Shown: positions 54,321 to 62,915 of the stretch, in pieces
Position numbering within the stretch: the stretch's first letter is position 1
Layout of the letters: every line of letters starts with the position of its first letter
Source of the DNA: Carboxylicivirga sp.
Lineage (GTDB): Bacteria; Bacteroidota; Bacteroidia; Bacteroidales; Marinilabiliaceae
NCBI GenBank assembly: GCA_025210475.1
Contig: JAOARW010000106.1
Span: forward strand, 49,935-113,934
Length of the DNA stretch: 64,000 bases
Reading direction: 5' to 3'
The notes under the pieces: generated by a model
The model's database searches: none
What the model saw: only the letters and a program-made list of their open reading frames with translations
Told to the model about the DNA's origin: nothing
Position numbers and translations under genes: made by a program

Positions 54321-55292
54321 ATGCAGAGGTATATCACTAAAGATGACATTAGAGATTTTTATTTGAAAGGGAAACAAAGAGGGCTACAATTTATAATTTC
54401 AAAACTTTCCTTTTCCAAGATATCTAGAACTAAATCCGCATTTAATGAAACCGCTCATTTAAGTTCAAATTGGTGGAATATTAAAGAAGTTCAAAAGAGA
54501 TGGAATAAAATGATTACTGGCAATACAGATCTGTATTATGAAGATTTTGTAATGCAAGCTTTTCTAAATAAGAAAAAAGACATACGACTTCTTTCGTTAG
54601 GAAGTGGTTCTTGCCAACATGAATTAAAATTTGCCCAATTCGAGAACTTTAAGATGATAACCTGTGTGGATTTATCTCCATTTAATATTAAAACAGCTAA
54701 GAAGATCGCAAAGGACAATAATTTAAACAATATTGAATTCATTTGTTCTAATATTGCGGATATTAATTTTTCATGTAATCATTATGATGTTATCCTGTTC
54801 AACTCATCTCTTCATCATTTTAACAATGTAGACGAACTATTGTCTGGTACGATAAAAAAATGCCTTAAAGACAATGGGTACCTTATCATTAACGAATATG
54901 TTGGACCAAACAGATTTCAATTCCCTAATGAGCAAATAAAACAAGTTAATGAAGCTATTAAATTAATCCCAACTTATAAAAGAGAAAGATTTAAATCATC
55001 CTCAATAAAAAGTGATTTTTCCGGTTCTGGAGTTTTGAGGGTGATTGTAGCAGATCCTTCGGAATGTGTAGATTCAGAAAACATAATACCTGCCATACGT
55101 AAATACTTCAAGACAATTTATGAAAAACCCTATGGTGGCAATATATTGATGAATGTTTTAAAGGATATTGCTCATAATTTTAAAGATGAAGAAGAGGAAA
55201 GCATAAAAATTTTAAATGATCTATTTCTATTCGAGGACAACTATCTAAATAGTCATCCATCAGATTTTGTTTTTGGAATATACTCAAAGTAA
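54321..55292 (+). CDS. Class I SAM-dependent methyltransferase
   Basis: A 323-aa methyltransferase from the ATG at 54321 (an in-frame TTG at 54306 is less likely). The SAM-binding motif I is LLSLGSGSCQHELKFAQ (about 88-104), motif II acidic residue in ITCVDLSPFNI, and motif IV-like DVILFNSSLHHF. N-terminal 80 residues and C-terminal 100 residues are family-specific and may bind the substrate. The gene is clearly more AT-rich and richer in AAA/ATA/AAT codons than its neighbours, a sign of transfer. Substrate unknown. Confidence 0.85.
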   Translation: MQRYITKDDIRDFYLKGKQRGLQFIISKLSFSKISRTKSAFNETAHLSSNWWNIKEVQKRWNKMITGNTDLYYEDFVMQAFLNKKKDIRLLSLGSGSCQHELKFAQFENFKMITCVDLSPFNIKTAKKIAKDNNLNNIEFICSNIADINFSCNHYDVILFNSSLHHFNNVDELLSGTIKKCLKDNGYLIINEYVGPNRFQFPNEQIKQVNEAIKLIPTYKRERFKSSSIKSDFSGSGVLRVIVADPSECVDSENIIPAIRKYFKTIYEKPYGGNILMNVLKDIAHNFKDEEEESIKILNDLFLFEDNYLNSHPSDFVFGIYSK

Positions 55293-55325
55293 TTAGATTA
55301 TTGCAGAAAAAATCTGATGCAAATA

Positions 55326-55364
55326 AATAGGCGGAATTCACAATAAATCCCGCCTATATTATTT
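55326..55364. terminator. Terminator between converging genes
   Basis: Stem TAGGCGGAATT/AATCCCGCCTA (one mismatch), loop CACAATA, followed by a T-rich tail. Confidence 0.7.
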
Positions 55365-55377
55365 GTTATTAGCTTTA

Positions 55378-56190
55378 TTACACGCGGCTAACCAACTCCT
55401 TAATAACCTTCGTCATTTTTGGTTCGGCAGCAGCAGCTACTTCCTGCACTTCTTCGTGCGATACTTCCACAATCTGTCCTGGAACACCCGAATCAGTAAT
55501 TATAGAAATACCAAAGCACTGCATATCCATGTGACGCGCCACAATTACCTCAGGTACCGTTGACATACCAACAGCATCAGCACCCAAAATACGGAACATC
55601 TTATATTCTGCTGGTGTTTCGAAAGTTGGTCCTGTAGTTCCAACATAAACGCCTTGTTTTAAATCAATATTGTTTTCCTTACCAATCTCTAAAGCCATAG
55701 CTGTTAGTCTTTTGCTGTAAGGCTCGCTCATATCCGGGAAACGAGGACCTAGTTTATTCTCGTTTTTACCCATCAGAGGATTATCTCCAAACATATTAAT
55801 GTGATCGTTAATCACCATGATATCACCCACCACATAATCCGGGTTTAATCCACCACTGGCATTGGATACAAACAAGGTATTGATGCCCATCATTTTCATC
55901 ACACGTACCGGAAACGTTACTTGTTTCATATCGTAACCTTCGTAGTAATGAAAACGACCTTGCATGGCCAAAATAGGCACCTCATTAATGGTACCAAAAA
56001 TCAATCGTCCACTGTGTCCTTCAACGGTAGACACCGGAAAATCAGGAATCTCCTCGTAAGAGATCGATTTATCGATTTTGATCTCTTCAACCAGACCTCC
56101 AAGTCCTGTTCCTAAAATAATTCCGATAGCGGGCTTTAGTTCACTCTGCGACACTAGAAAGTCAGCAGTTTGCTGAATGGTTTGTAACAT
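55378..56190 (-). CDS. punA: Purine nucleoside phosphorylase, trimeric class (paralogue 2)
   Basis: A 270-aa enzyme from the ATG at 56190; the in-frame ATG at 56226 would lie deeper in lpxK and adds residues that paralogue 1 lacks. Signatures are GIILGTGLGGLVEE, FPVSTVEGHSGRLIFG, LAMQGRFHYYEGYD, GPTFETPAEYKMF (catalytic Glu) and MSTVPEVIVARHM. The base-recognition site reads SIITDSG, Asp where the human enzyme has Asn243. The start overlaps lpxK by 29 bp, so the two are translationally coupled. It carries the same reaction as the copy at 50603, to which it is similar over its whole length. Confidence 0.94.
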   Translation of the reverse strand: MLQTIQQTADFLVSQSELKPAIGIILGTGLGGLVEEIKIDKSISYEEIPDFPVSTVEGHSGRLIFGTINEVPILAMQGRFHYYEGYDMKQVTFPVRVMKMMGINTLFVSNASGGLNPDYVVGDIMVINDHINMFGDNPLMGKNENKLGPRFPDMSEPYSKRLTAMALEIGKENNIDLKQGVYVGTTGPTFETPAEYKMFRILGADAVGMSTVPEVIVARHMDMQCFGISIITDSGVPGQIVEVSHEEVQEVAAAAEPKMTKVIKELVSRV

Positions 56191-57199
56191 AGTTGCGTAT
56201 TCTATTTTCAAATTGTTTTTCTTCATTAAAAAGCACTCTCAGTTCGATGGGAATATACCAGCTACGTTTTTTAACAGCTTCTGGCAAATGACCGAAACGA
56301 ACCGCATCCTTCTCTGTTGTAACGATAAAAGCCTCTGCATTTTGCCGCAATAAGTTTTCTATCGACTGCTCATCGCTTTTAGTAAAATGATGATGATCCG
56401 GAAAGCTTATGGTGTCAATTAAATTATAATGCTGCTTTAATTGACCATAAAATCCTTCGGGCTTAGCAATGCCTGCCAAGCCAATGATTGGTCCGCTTAT
56501 ATCGAATGATTGATCTTTCGGCTCAAGCGCTGTAGGCCGACCGTAATCAATCGTTGTAAAATATACCTCCTGCGAAGCTGATGGTTTTAGCTTTGCCAAC
56601 CATTCCACTCTCTCCACTTCTGAAAATGTATGGGGACACTTATTGACCACAATCACATCGGCACGATTTTGGCCTAATCGGGTTTCCCGCAAATCACCAG
56701 CCGGAAAGGGGCAATCGTTCCACAAAGGACGATTGTAATCGATAACCAATAACGAAAATCCAGGTTTTACATAGCGATGCTGGTAGGCATCATCCATCAG
56801 TACCACATCCGTATTTGTGTTCTTTAGAATCAGCTCCATGCCTTCCACACGTTTCTCTGCCACACAAACATTTACAGACTGAAACTTTTTCATTATTTGA
56901 TAAGGTTCATCACCAATATCTGCAGCCATACTATTGGGCTTAGCTAATAAAGCACCTTTTGTTTTTCGCTTATAGCCCCGGCTTAACAAGGTGAGTTGAT
57001 GATCGCCCTTCAATAATCGGATGATGTATTCGGTTAAAGGTGTTTTTCCAGTCCCTCCAACTGTTATATTCCCAATTGAGATTATTGGCAGCGAATAGCT
57101 CTGTGACTTCAGAATACCTTCATCAAAACACTTGTTCCGAATCGAAGTAATTCCTCCGTACAGCCAACTTAAAGGATATAACAGCTTTCTTAACCTCAT
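56162..57199 (-). CDS. lpxK: Tetraacyldisaccharide 4'-kinase (lipid A)
   Basis: A 345-aa inner-membrane-associated kinase that phosphorylates lipid A disaccharide at the 4' position. N-terminal helix near LLYPLSWLYGGI; Walker-type loop ISIGNITVGGTGKTPLTEYI (about 41-60) is diagnostic. VVLMDDAYQHRYVKP carries the DD/HR residues of the family, and FPDHHHFT is near the C-terminus. It lies between sppA (upstream, behind a terminator) and the second PNP, which it overlaps. Confidence 0.95.
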   Translation of the reverse strand: MRLRKLLYPLSWLYGGITSIRNKCFDEGILKSQSYSLPIISIGNITVGGTGKTPLTEYIIRLLKGDHQLTLLSRGYKRKTKGALLAKPNSMAADIGDEPYQIMKKFQSVNVCVAEKRVEGMELILKNTNTDVVLMDDAYQHRYVKPGFSLLVIDYNRPLWNDCPFPAGDLRETRLGQNRADVIVVNKCPHTFSEVERVEWLAKLKPSASQEVYFTTIDYGRPTALEPKDQSFDISGPIIGLAGIAKPEGFYGQLKQHYNLIDTISFPDHHHFTKSDEQSIENLLRQNAEAFIVTTEKDAVRFGHLPEAVKKRSWYIPIELRVLFNEEKQFENRIRNYVTNHSANC

Positions 57200-57241
57200 G
57201 CGCTAACTATTCTTTCTATTGTCACTATCAACACTTCTGAC

Positions 57242-57272
57242 ACAAAAACAGGCTGCCCAATCAGGCAACCTG
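57242..57272 (-). terminator. Terminator of sppA
   Basis: On the minus strand CAGGTTGCC/GGCAGCCTG (one T-G pair), 6-base loop, followed by TTTTTGTG. It lies between the end of sppA and the start of lpxK. Confidence 0.75.
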
Positions 57273-57294
57273 CCAATGTCAGTTCTTTATCAAA

Positions 57295-59055
57295 TTATTT
57301 TATTTCCAGATTATATGGTATTCGGGCTTGAATCTGGTAACCATTCTTAAGGTTTTCCAGAGTTTGAATGTATTTATATTCTGCGCCCAGAATTGATTTA
57401 CCAACAAACATACGAGCTTCACCTGTCAGCTCTTTCATAAACTGCTCAAACGGATCTTCTGCTTTTGGCAACTCAACAATACGACTTTCTTCCAAGCCAG
57501 CTGCTTCTTTAGCTAACTCAATGGCACGGTTTAGCCCTCCTATTTCGTCAACCAAATTAATATCCAAAGCATTTACACCGCTCCAAACACGTCCCTGACC
57601 AATCTTATCAATCGCCTCTTTGGAGGTTTCACGTCCATCGGCACATCGACCAATAAATGTATCGTAGCCCTTAACAATGTAGGCTTGTAATAATTCTTTC
57701 TCTTCTTTTCGGAACGGGCGTGTAAGACTTGGCATATCGGCAAACTCGTTGGTTTTTACACCGTCGAAACTAATGCCCAATTTATCAGTCAATTCTTCAG
57801 CATTTGGGATCATTCCAAAAATTCCAATGGAACCCGTTAAGGTTGTTGGGTTGGCAATAATCTTTTCAGCAGCACACGAAATGTAGTATCCACCGGATGC
57901 AGCGTAGTTACCCATTGATACAATAACCGGTTTGGTTTCCTGCGCCAACTGAACTTCGCGCCAGATAATTTCTGATCCTAAAGCAGAACCTCCGGGAGAA
58001 TTAACTCTGAATACAATCGCTTTAATGGAGCTATCGCGACGCGCCTTGCGTATGGTTTTCGATAATTTATCCGACTTAATTCCGTCAGAAGAAGTACCAT
58101 CAATGTCGCCTTCGGCAAATATCACGGCTACCTTATCTTTTATAAAACCTTTGTCATTTGAAACATATACTTTGGCATACTTCGAACTTTTTACGGCTTC
58201 TAAATCGTCGCCTTCATCAACGCCTACAAGCTCTTTCAGTTCGCTAATTAATTCGTCTTTATATTTTAATCCATCAATTAACCCTGAAGCCATCAGCATG
58301 TCATCACTTCTGAACATAGGCATTTCATCAGCCAAAGCCGATACCTTTTCAGGCGTTAATCCGCGAGCTTCGGCAATACCTGCTTTAACATGGTCCCACA
58401 TAGAATTCAGGTAAACCTTTGTTTGCAGACGTGAAGGATCACTCATCTCTTCGAGTAAGAATGGTTCAACAGCCGACTTAAATTTACCATGTTTAAACAC
58501 TTGTACTTCCACACCAACTTTTTCCAAAGTTTTCTTGAAAAAGGTACGTTCGGCATACATACCCTTTAACTCCAACATACCTGACGGATTCAGGTAAACT
58601 TTATCGGCAACCGAAGCCAGGTAATAAGCCTTTTGTGAATAAATTGGTGCAAAACTGTATATAAATTTACCGGATGTCTTAAAATCAATCAGTGCATTTC
58701 TGATTTCTTCGATGGTGGCATAACCCGCCTGAACCATACCCGATTCGAGTACAATACCCGAAATATTTTCATCGCGCTTAGCCTTCTCGATATTCTTTAA
58801 TAATCGGTTTAAGCCTTCTGCCGTTGGACTTCCTGTAGCTGATGCAATCGCATCTCCAATAGGATCCTCAATCACACGGTCAACAATTGGCCCGTTTAAG
58901 TCCAGCAAAAGAATTGTATTTTCGCTTATCTTTGTTTCTTTATCACCAAGTGCGGCCATGGCCGACAACATGCCGAACAGAATAATAAACAACATAAAGG
59001 CAGCAACAATACCGCCTGCGAAAGTAGCTAATAAGTATTTGAAAAATTTTACCAT
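57295..59055 (-). CDS. sppA: Signal peptide peptidase SppA (67K type)
   Basis: A 586-aa membrane protease from the ATG at 59055 (MVKFFKYLLATFAGG); a longer frame from 59103 adds 16 residues without support. One N-terminal helix (about 6-28) anchors it, and two S49 repeats follow. The Lys side of the dyad is in the first repeat (YYLASVADKVYLNPSG) and the Ser in the second, SMGNYAASGGYYISCAAEKI (first part NYAASGGYYIS). SNSPGGSALGSE-like (VNSPGGSALGSEI) is also typical. It degrades cleaved signal peptides in the membrane. Confidence 0.95.
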   Translation of the reverse strand: MVKFFKYLLATFAGGIVAAFMLFIILFGMLSAMAALGDKETKISENTILLLDLNGPIVDRVIEDPIGDAIASATGSPTAEGLNRLLKNIEKAKRDENISGIVLESGMVQAGYATIEEIRNALIDFKTSGKFIYSFAPIYSQKAYYLASVADKVYLNPSGMLELKGMYAERTFFKKTLEKVGVEVQVFKHGKFKSAVEPFLLEEMSDPSRLQTKVYLNSMWDHVKAGIAEARGLTPEKVSALADEMPMFRSDDMLMASGLIDGLKYKDELISELKELVGVDEGDDLEAVKSSKYAKVYVSNDKGFIKDKVAVIFAEGDIDGTSSDGIKSDKLSKTIRKARRDSSIKAIVFRVNSPGGSALGSEIIWREVQLAQETKPVIVSMGNYAASGGYYISCAAEKIIANPTTLTGSIGIFGMIPNAEELTDKLGISFDGVKTNEFADMPSLTRPFRKEEKELLQAYIVKGYDTFIGRCADGRETSKEAIDKIGQGRVWSGVNALDINLVDEIGGLNRAIELAKEAAGLEESRIVELPKAEDPFEQFMKELTGEARMFVGKSILGAEYKYIQTLENLKNGYQIQARIPYNLEIK

Positions 59056-59150
59056 AATGATAGAATTGAGTTTAGTAGTGTTGAGTCGTTCAACAGCATT
59101 CAAACAAAAGTATTAAAAAATACTCACAATTAAATCTTTAAATACTGCTA

Positions 59151-59158
59151 CAAATATA
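59151..59158 (-). promoter_or_regulatory. -7 element of the sppA promoter
   Basis: The minus strand reads TATATTTG, a full match to TAnnTTTG, about 95 bp before the sppA ATG. The -33 element is weak. Confidence 0.45.
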
Positions 59159-59204
59159 GTAAACCATTTGGTCGGTTTTTGTTTCTAACACATTAAATTT
59201 TAAT

Positions 59205-59690
59205 ATGTATCGACAAATTTTATTGTTAGGTGGGAATCAAGGCGATGTATTCTCAAGCCTAAAACAGGCAATTATTCTTCTTAGCGAGCAGCTGGGACAA
59301 GCAGTTTTACTATCGGACTACTACGAAAGTGAGCCATGGGGATTTGAGGCCAGCCAGAATTTTATCAACCAGGTAGTGGAATTCAGGTCGAATCTGGAAG
59401 CTCTTGATTTATTGAACGTCACGCAAAAAATCGAAAAAGAACTGGGTCGAAAAGAAAAAACCGGAACCCAATATGAGTCCCGGCCTATAGATATTGATAT
59501 TTTATTCATCGATGATCAGCTTATTAACCTGCCCCGATTAATTGTTCCTCACCCCAAGCTCCACGAGCGTCACTTTACGCTTGCTCCCTTATCGGATCAT
59601 TGGCAAGAACTGGAACATCCACTTTTTAATAAGACAATCAGTCAGTTATTAAAAGAATGTCCGGATAAAAGCGAGGTCACAAAGTGCTGA
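59205..59690 (+). CDS. folK: 2-amino-4-hydroxy-6-hydroxymethyldihydropteridine pyrophosphokinase
   Basis: A 161-aa folate-biosynthesis kinase. LLGGNQGDVFSSLKQAI at the start, YYESEPWGFEASQNFINQV and KEKTGTQYESRPIDIDILFIDD (with the DxDIL metal-binding motif) are the family signature. The stop codon directly abuts the stop of upp on the other strand, without an intergenic base. It faces sppA across a divergent promoter region. Confidence 0.95.
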   Translation: MYRQILLLGGNQGDVFSSLKQAIILLSEQLGQAVLLSDYYESEPWGFEASQNFINQVVEFRSNLEALDLLNVTQKIEKELGRKEKTGTQYESRPIDIDILFIDDQLINLPRLIVPHPKLHERHFTLAPLSDHWQELEHPLFNKTISQLLKECPDKSEVTKC

Positions 59691-60344
59691 TTAAATCTTA
59701 CTTCCGTATGCTAAATCACCGGCATCACCAATACCAGGAATAATGTAAGATTTTGAGTTTAGCTCAGCATCAACGGCACCTAACCACAATGTAACAGGCT
59801 GATCTTTAAATATGTTTTTTACATACTGAACACCGGCCTCACTGGCTATCAAAGATACAATATGAACATGCTTTGGCTTACCTTTAACCAATAAAGCCTT
59901 ATAAGCTAATTCAATGGAAGTGCCGGTAGCCAACATCGGATCACTCAGTAACACAATCTTATCATCCAATGATGGTGATGAAATGTACTCGATGTGAATA
60001 TCGAAATCACCTTTTTCGTTGTATTTACGATAGGCTGAAACAAATGCATTTTCAGCTCTGTCGAAATAATTTAATAACCCCTGATGCAATGGTAAACCAG
60101 CTCTTAAAATCGATGCAATCACGGGCTCCTCATTCATAATATTCTCCTTCGCAACTCCCAGTGGTGTTGTTACATCCTTTACTTCATGCGGTAACACCTT
60201 ACTAATTTCATAGGCCATAATCTCACCCATACGCTCTATATTTCTACGGAAACGCATTGGATCGGTCTGAATGGAAGTGTCACGAATTTCTGCAATAAAG
60301 CGATTGAAAATGCTTTGTTGTTGATTGAAAATTGTTGTTTGCAT
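59691..60344 (-). CDS. upp: Uracil phosphoribosyltransferase
   Basis: A 217-aa salvage enzyme making UMP from uracil and PRPP. VIASILRAGLPLHQGLL (about 75-91), the PRPP loop LLSDPMLATGTSIELA (about 132-147) and the C-terminal uracil-binding YIIPGIGDAGDLAYGSK are clear. Single-gene unit between folK (tail to tail) and a sugar aminotransferase gene. Confidence 0.96.
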   Translation of the reverse strand: MQTTIFNQQQSIFNRFIAEIRDTSIQTDPMRFRRNIERMGEIMAYEISKVLPHEVKDVTTPLGVAKENIMNEEPVIASILRAGLPLHQGLLNYFDRAENAFVSAYRKYNEKGDFDIHIEYISSPSLDDKIVLLSDPMLATGTSIELAYKALLVKGKPKHVHIVSLIASEAGVQYVKNIFKDQPVTLWLGAVDAELNSKSYIIPGIGDAGDLAYGSKI

Positions 60345-60393
60345 TTGGAAATTTTGATTGCAAAGTAAATAAAAATATAGCAGAGTGACAGCG

Positions 60394-61512
60394 TTATATT
60401 AAATTCGGTTTAAAACAATTGATCGATTCAATGACATAACGAACATCCTGCTCCGATAAACATTGGTGTAAAGGAATGCTCAAAATAGTATTGTGAATTT
60501 CCTCTGTTACAGGAAAAGAAAGGTGATTTAACTCCTTGTAAGCTTCCTGCTGATGGGGAGGAATGGGATAATGAATCATGGTGCCGATACCTTTTTCCTC
60601 CAGATGTTTCTTCAAATCATCGCGATGCTTGCTTCGAATCACATATAAATGCCAGGCATGCTTTTTTTCATCATGGGGCATTACAGGCAAGATAATATGT
60701 GGATTTATAATCTCAGAGTTATAACGCTTAGCCATTTCCCGGCGCTTCATCGTCAGCTCATCCAAATAATCCAGCTTGACATTTAAGATGGCTGCCTGCA
60801 CCTCGTCCAAACGCGAATTAAGCCCCTTAAATTGATTGATATACTTCTCGCTCGATCCGTAATTCGCCAGTGCCCGGATGGTATCAGCCAGTTGCTGATC
60901 GTTTGTACTTACTGCGCCTGCATCGCCTAAAGCACCAATGTTTTTACCCGGATAAAAACTAAAGGCGGCTGCATCGCCCAACCGGCCCGTCTTCACCCCT
61001 TCCCATTCTGCACCAATTGCCTGTGCATTGTCTTCAATTACCAGCAATTGATTTTGCCTGGCAATGCTTTTTATTGCATTCATATCGCACACCTGCCCAT
61101 AAAGATGCACGACTAGTATGGCTTTTGTCCGCTCACTAAGCTTTGCTTCGATCTGCCTCGGATCGATGTTATAGCTTAACCTTTCCGGCTCGGCCAACAC
61201 AGGTTTTAGTTGATTATCGCTTATGGCTAAAATTGAAGCAATGTAAGTATTGGCTGGTACAATTACCTCATCGCCTTCTTTTAGCAAACCCAATTGTAGA
61301 TAAGCCTTAAAAATAAGCCGCAATGCATCCAAACCATTTCCTGTTCCGATTATATTCGAACAAGCTATTTTATCGCCTAACTTTTTCTCGAACAACTCAT
61401 TCTCTCTCCCCTGCAGGTACCATCCGGACTGAACTACATTGGCCAATGCGGCTTCTATTTGTTCTTCATAAGGCTGGTTAATCTCTTTCAGATTCAGAAA
61501 CGGTATCTTCAT
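60394..61512 (-). CDS. DegT-family sugar aminotransferase (FdtB-like)
   Basis: A 372-aa PLP enzyme from the ATG at 61512 (a TTG two codons earlier is less likely). The lysine is in AAFSFYPGKNIGALGDAGA (about residue 182), EDNAQAIGAEW precedes it and NSRLDEVQAAIL follows. With an FdtA-type isomerase 58 bp away on the other strand, the best reading is FdtB, which aminates dTDP-3-keto-6-deoxy-galactose to dTDP-Fuc3N. The divergent arrangement leaves only 57 bp for two promoters. Confidence 0.88.
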   Translation of the reverse strand: MKIPFLNLKEINQPYEEQIEAALANVVQSGWYLQGRENELFEKKLGDKIACSNIIGTGNGLDALRLIFKAYLQLGLLKEGDEVIVPANTYIASILAISDNQLKPVLAEPERLSYNIDPRQIEAKLSERTKAILVVHLYGQVCDMNAIKSIARQNQLLVIEDNAQAIGAEWEGVKTGRLGDAAAFSFYPGKNIGALGDAGAVSTNDQQLADTIRALANYGSSEKYINQFKGLNSRLDEVQAAILNVKLDYLDELTMKRREMAKRYNSEIINPHIILPVMPHDEKKHAWHLYVIRSKHRDDLKKHLEEKGIGTMIHYPIPPHQQEAYKELNHLSFPVTEEIHNTILSIPLHQCLSEQDVRYVIESINCFKPNLI

Positions 61513-61569
61513 GTGCAATATTAATTCGAAATATGAGTTTAATTTAGCAAAATGATTTAATTACGACGC

Positions 61570-61980
61570 ATGCAAGAGCTCAAAGATAGTTTTGAATTAA
61601 TCACATTTCCAAAAATAAAAGATACGAGGGGAAACCTCAGCGTTGTCGAACAATACAAGCATGTTCCCTTTGATATCAAACGCGTTTATTACACCTACGA
61701 TATTCCTGCTGACTCATCAAGAGGCGGCCATGCACACAAAAACCTGCACCAGGTTTTAATCGCCATCAGCGGTAGCTTTGATGTTACCTTGGATGATGGT
61801 AAAACCCAAACCAAAGTGTTCTTAAACAAGCCCAATATCGGCTTGCATATTAAGCCCGGCATTTGGCGTGAAATAAATAACTTCAGTGCCGGTAGTGTTG
61901 TGTTTGTTCTGGCTTCTGATGTTTATAACGAAGATGACTACATTCGCAACTACGATAATTTTAAAAAGTACCGGTTGTGA
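61570..61980 (+). CDS. Sugar 3,4-ketoisomerase (FdtA/WxcM-like cupin)
   Basis: A 136-aa single-domain cupin. SRGGHAHKNLHQVLIAISGS contains the conserved His54 and His56 of FdtA/QdtA enzymes, which convert dTDP-4-keto-6-deoxyglucose into the 3-keto sugar. The start FPKIKDTRGNLSVVEQ and end YNEDDYIRNYDNFKKYR match the family over its usual length. It overlaps the next gene by 4 bp (GTGA). Together with the divergent aminotransferase it marks the edge of a surface-polysaccharide locus; rmlA/rmlB are not in the window. Confidence 0.93.
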   Translation: MQELKDSFELITFPKIKDTRGNLSVVEQYKHVPFDIKRVYYTYDIPADSSRGGHAHKNLHQVLIAISGSFDVTLDDGKTQTKVFLNKPNIGLHIKPGIWREINNFSAGSVVFVLASDVYNEDDYIRNYDNFKKYRL

Positions 61981-62915
61981 TTGAAGTAATAAGATATACC
62001 AAGGATAAAAAGAGTGAATGGGACGGGTTTATTGATACCAGTAAGAATGGTACATTTTTACATAAACGTGACTACATCGAATACCATGCAAATCGTTTTA
62101 CAGACTACTCATTACTATTGTACAGAAAAAAAAGGCTTATTGCAGTTTTCCCGGCTAATATAGAAGAGCAATCCATTTACAGCCATCAAGGCTTGACATA
62201 TGGCGGTCTTATTGTTGATTACCATAATAAAACAACAGAAATTATTACTCTATTTGATGCTCTCAATACTTTTCTTGCATCAAACAGCATTAATAACGTT
62301 GAGATTAGAGAGATACCACATATTTATTGTTCACATTTCAATGACGAAATAAAATATATAATGTTCTTATCCAATGCTCAACTCACATCTTGCAACCTGG
62401 CATCTGTAATAGACTTAAAATCCCCATTGAAAATATCACGTCTTCGAAAAAGAAGTCTGAAAAAAGCGAATGAAAGTAAATTATCAATTGATTTTAGTGA
62501 AGATTACCTAACCTTTTGGAACATTATGTCCGATAATTTATGGACGAAATACAAAACAAAACCTGTTCATTCAATTAAAGAAATTATAAATCTCAAGACG
62601 CTATTTCCAGATAATATTAAGCTTGTGACAGCCCAAAAAAACAACGAAGTTATTGCTGGGGCCGTAATTTATATTTTTGATAATGTTGTAAAATTACAAT
62701 ATGCACATGCCTCTCCGACTGGCAAAAGTATTGGTGCCATTGACGCTATCTATTCCCACCTCATAGACAAATTCTCAAAACAATTTCATTACATAGACTT
62801 TGGACATTCTAATGAGCAAAAAGGGGCAATACTCAATAAAGGTCTAATTAATCAAAAAGAAGGTTTCGGCTCAAGAAGCATCATTAACAATACTTATGCA
62901 TATAAATTACCATGA
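61977..62915 (+). CDS. FemAB/GNAT-like acyltransferase of a polysaccharide locus
   Basis: A 312-aa cytoplasmic protein with a GTG start overlapping fdtA (no nearby ATG). Residues about 1-110 and 150-300 look like the paired GNAT-type folds of FemAB-like proteins. Landmarks include NGTFLHKRDYIEYHANRFTD, VFPANIEEQSIYSHQGLTYGG and IGAIDAIYSHLIDKFSKQFHYIDFG. In sugar loci of this type it may acylate an amino sugar such as Fuc3N. It is more AT-rich than the upstream genes and overlaps the membrane protein gene by 4 bp. Confidence 0.78.
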   Translation: MIEVIRYTKDKKSEWDGFIDTSKNGTFLHKRDYIEYHANRFTDYSLLLYRKKRLIAVFPANIEEQSIYSHQGLTYGGLIVDYHNKTTEIITLFDALNTFLASNSINNVEIREIPHIYCSHFNDEIKYIMFLSNAQLTSCNLASVIDLKSPLKISRLRKRSLKKANESKLSIDFSEDYLTFWNIMSDNLWTKYKTKPVHSIKEIINLKTLFPDNIKLVTAQKNNEVIAGAVIYIFDNVVKLQYAHASPTGKSIGAIDAIYSHLIDKFSKQFHYIDFGHSNEQKGAILNKGLINQKEGFGSRSIINNTYAYKLP

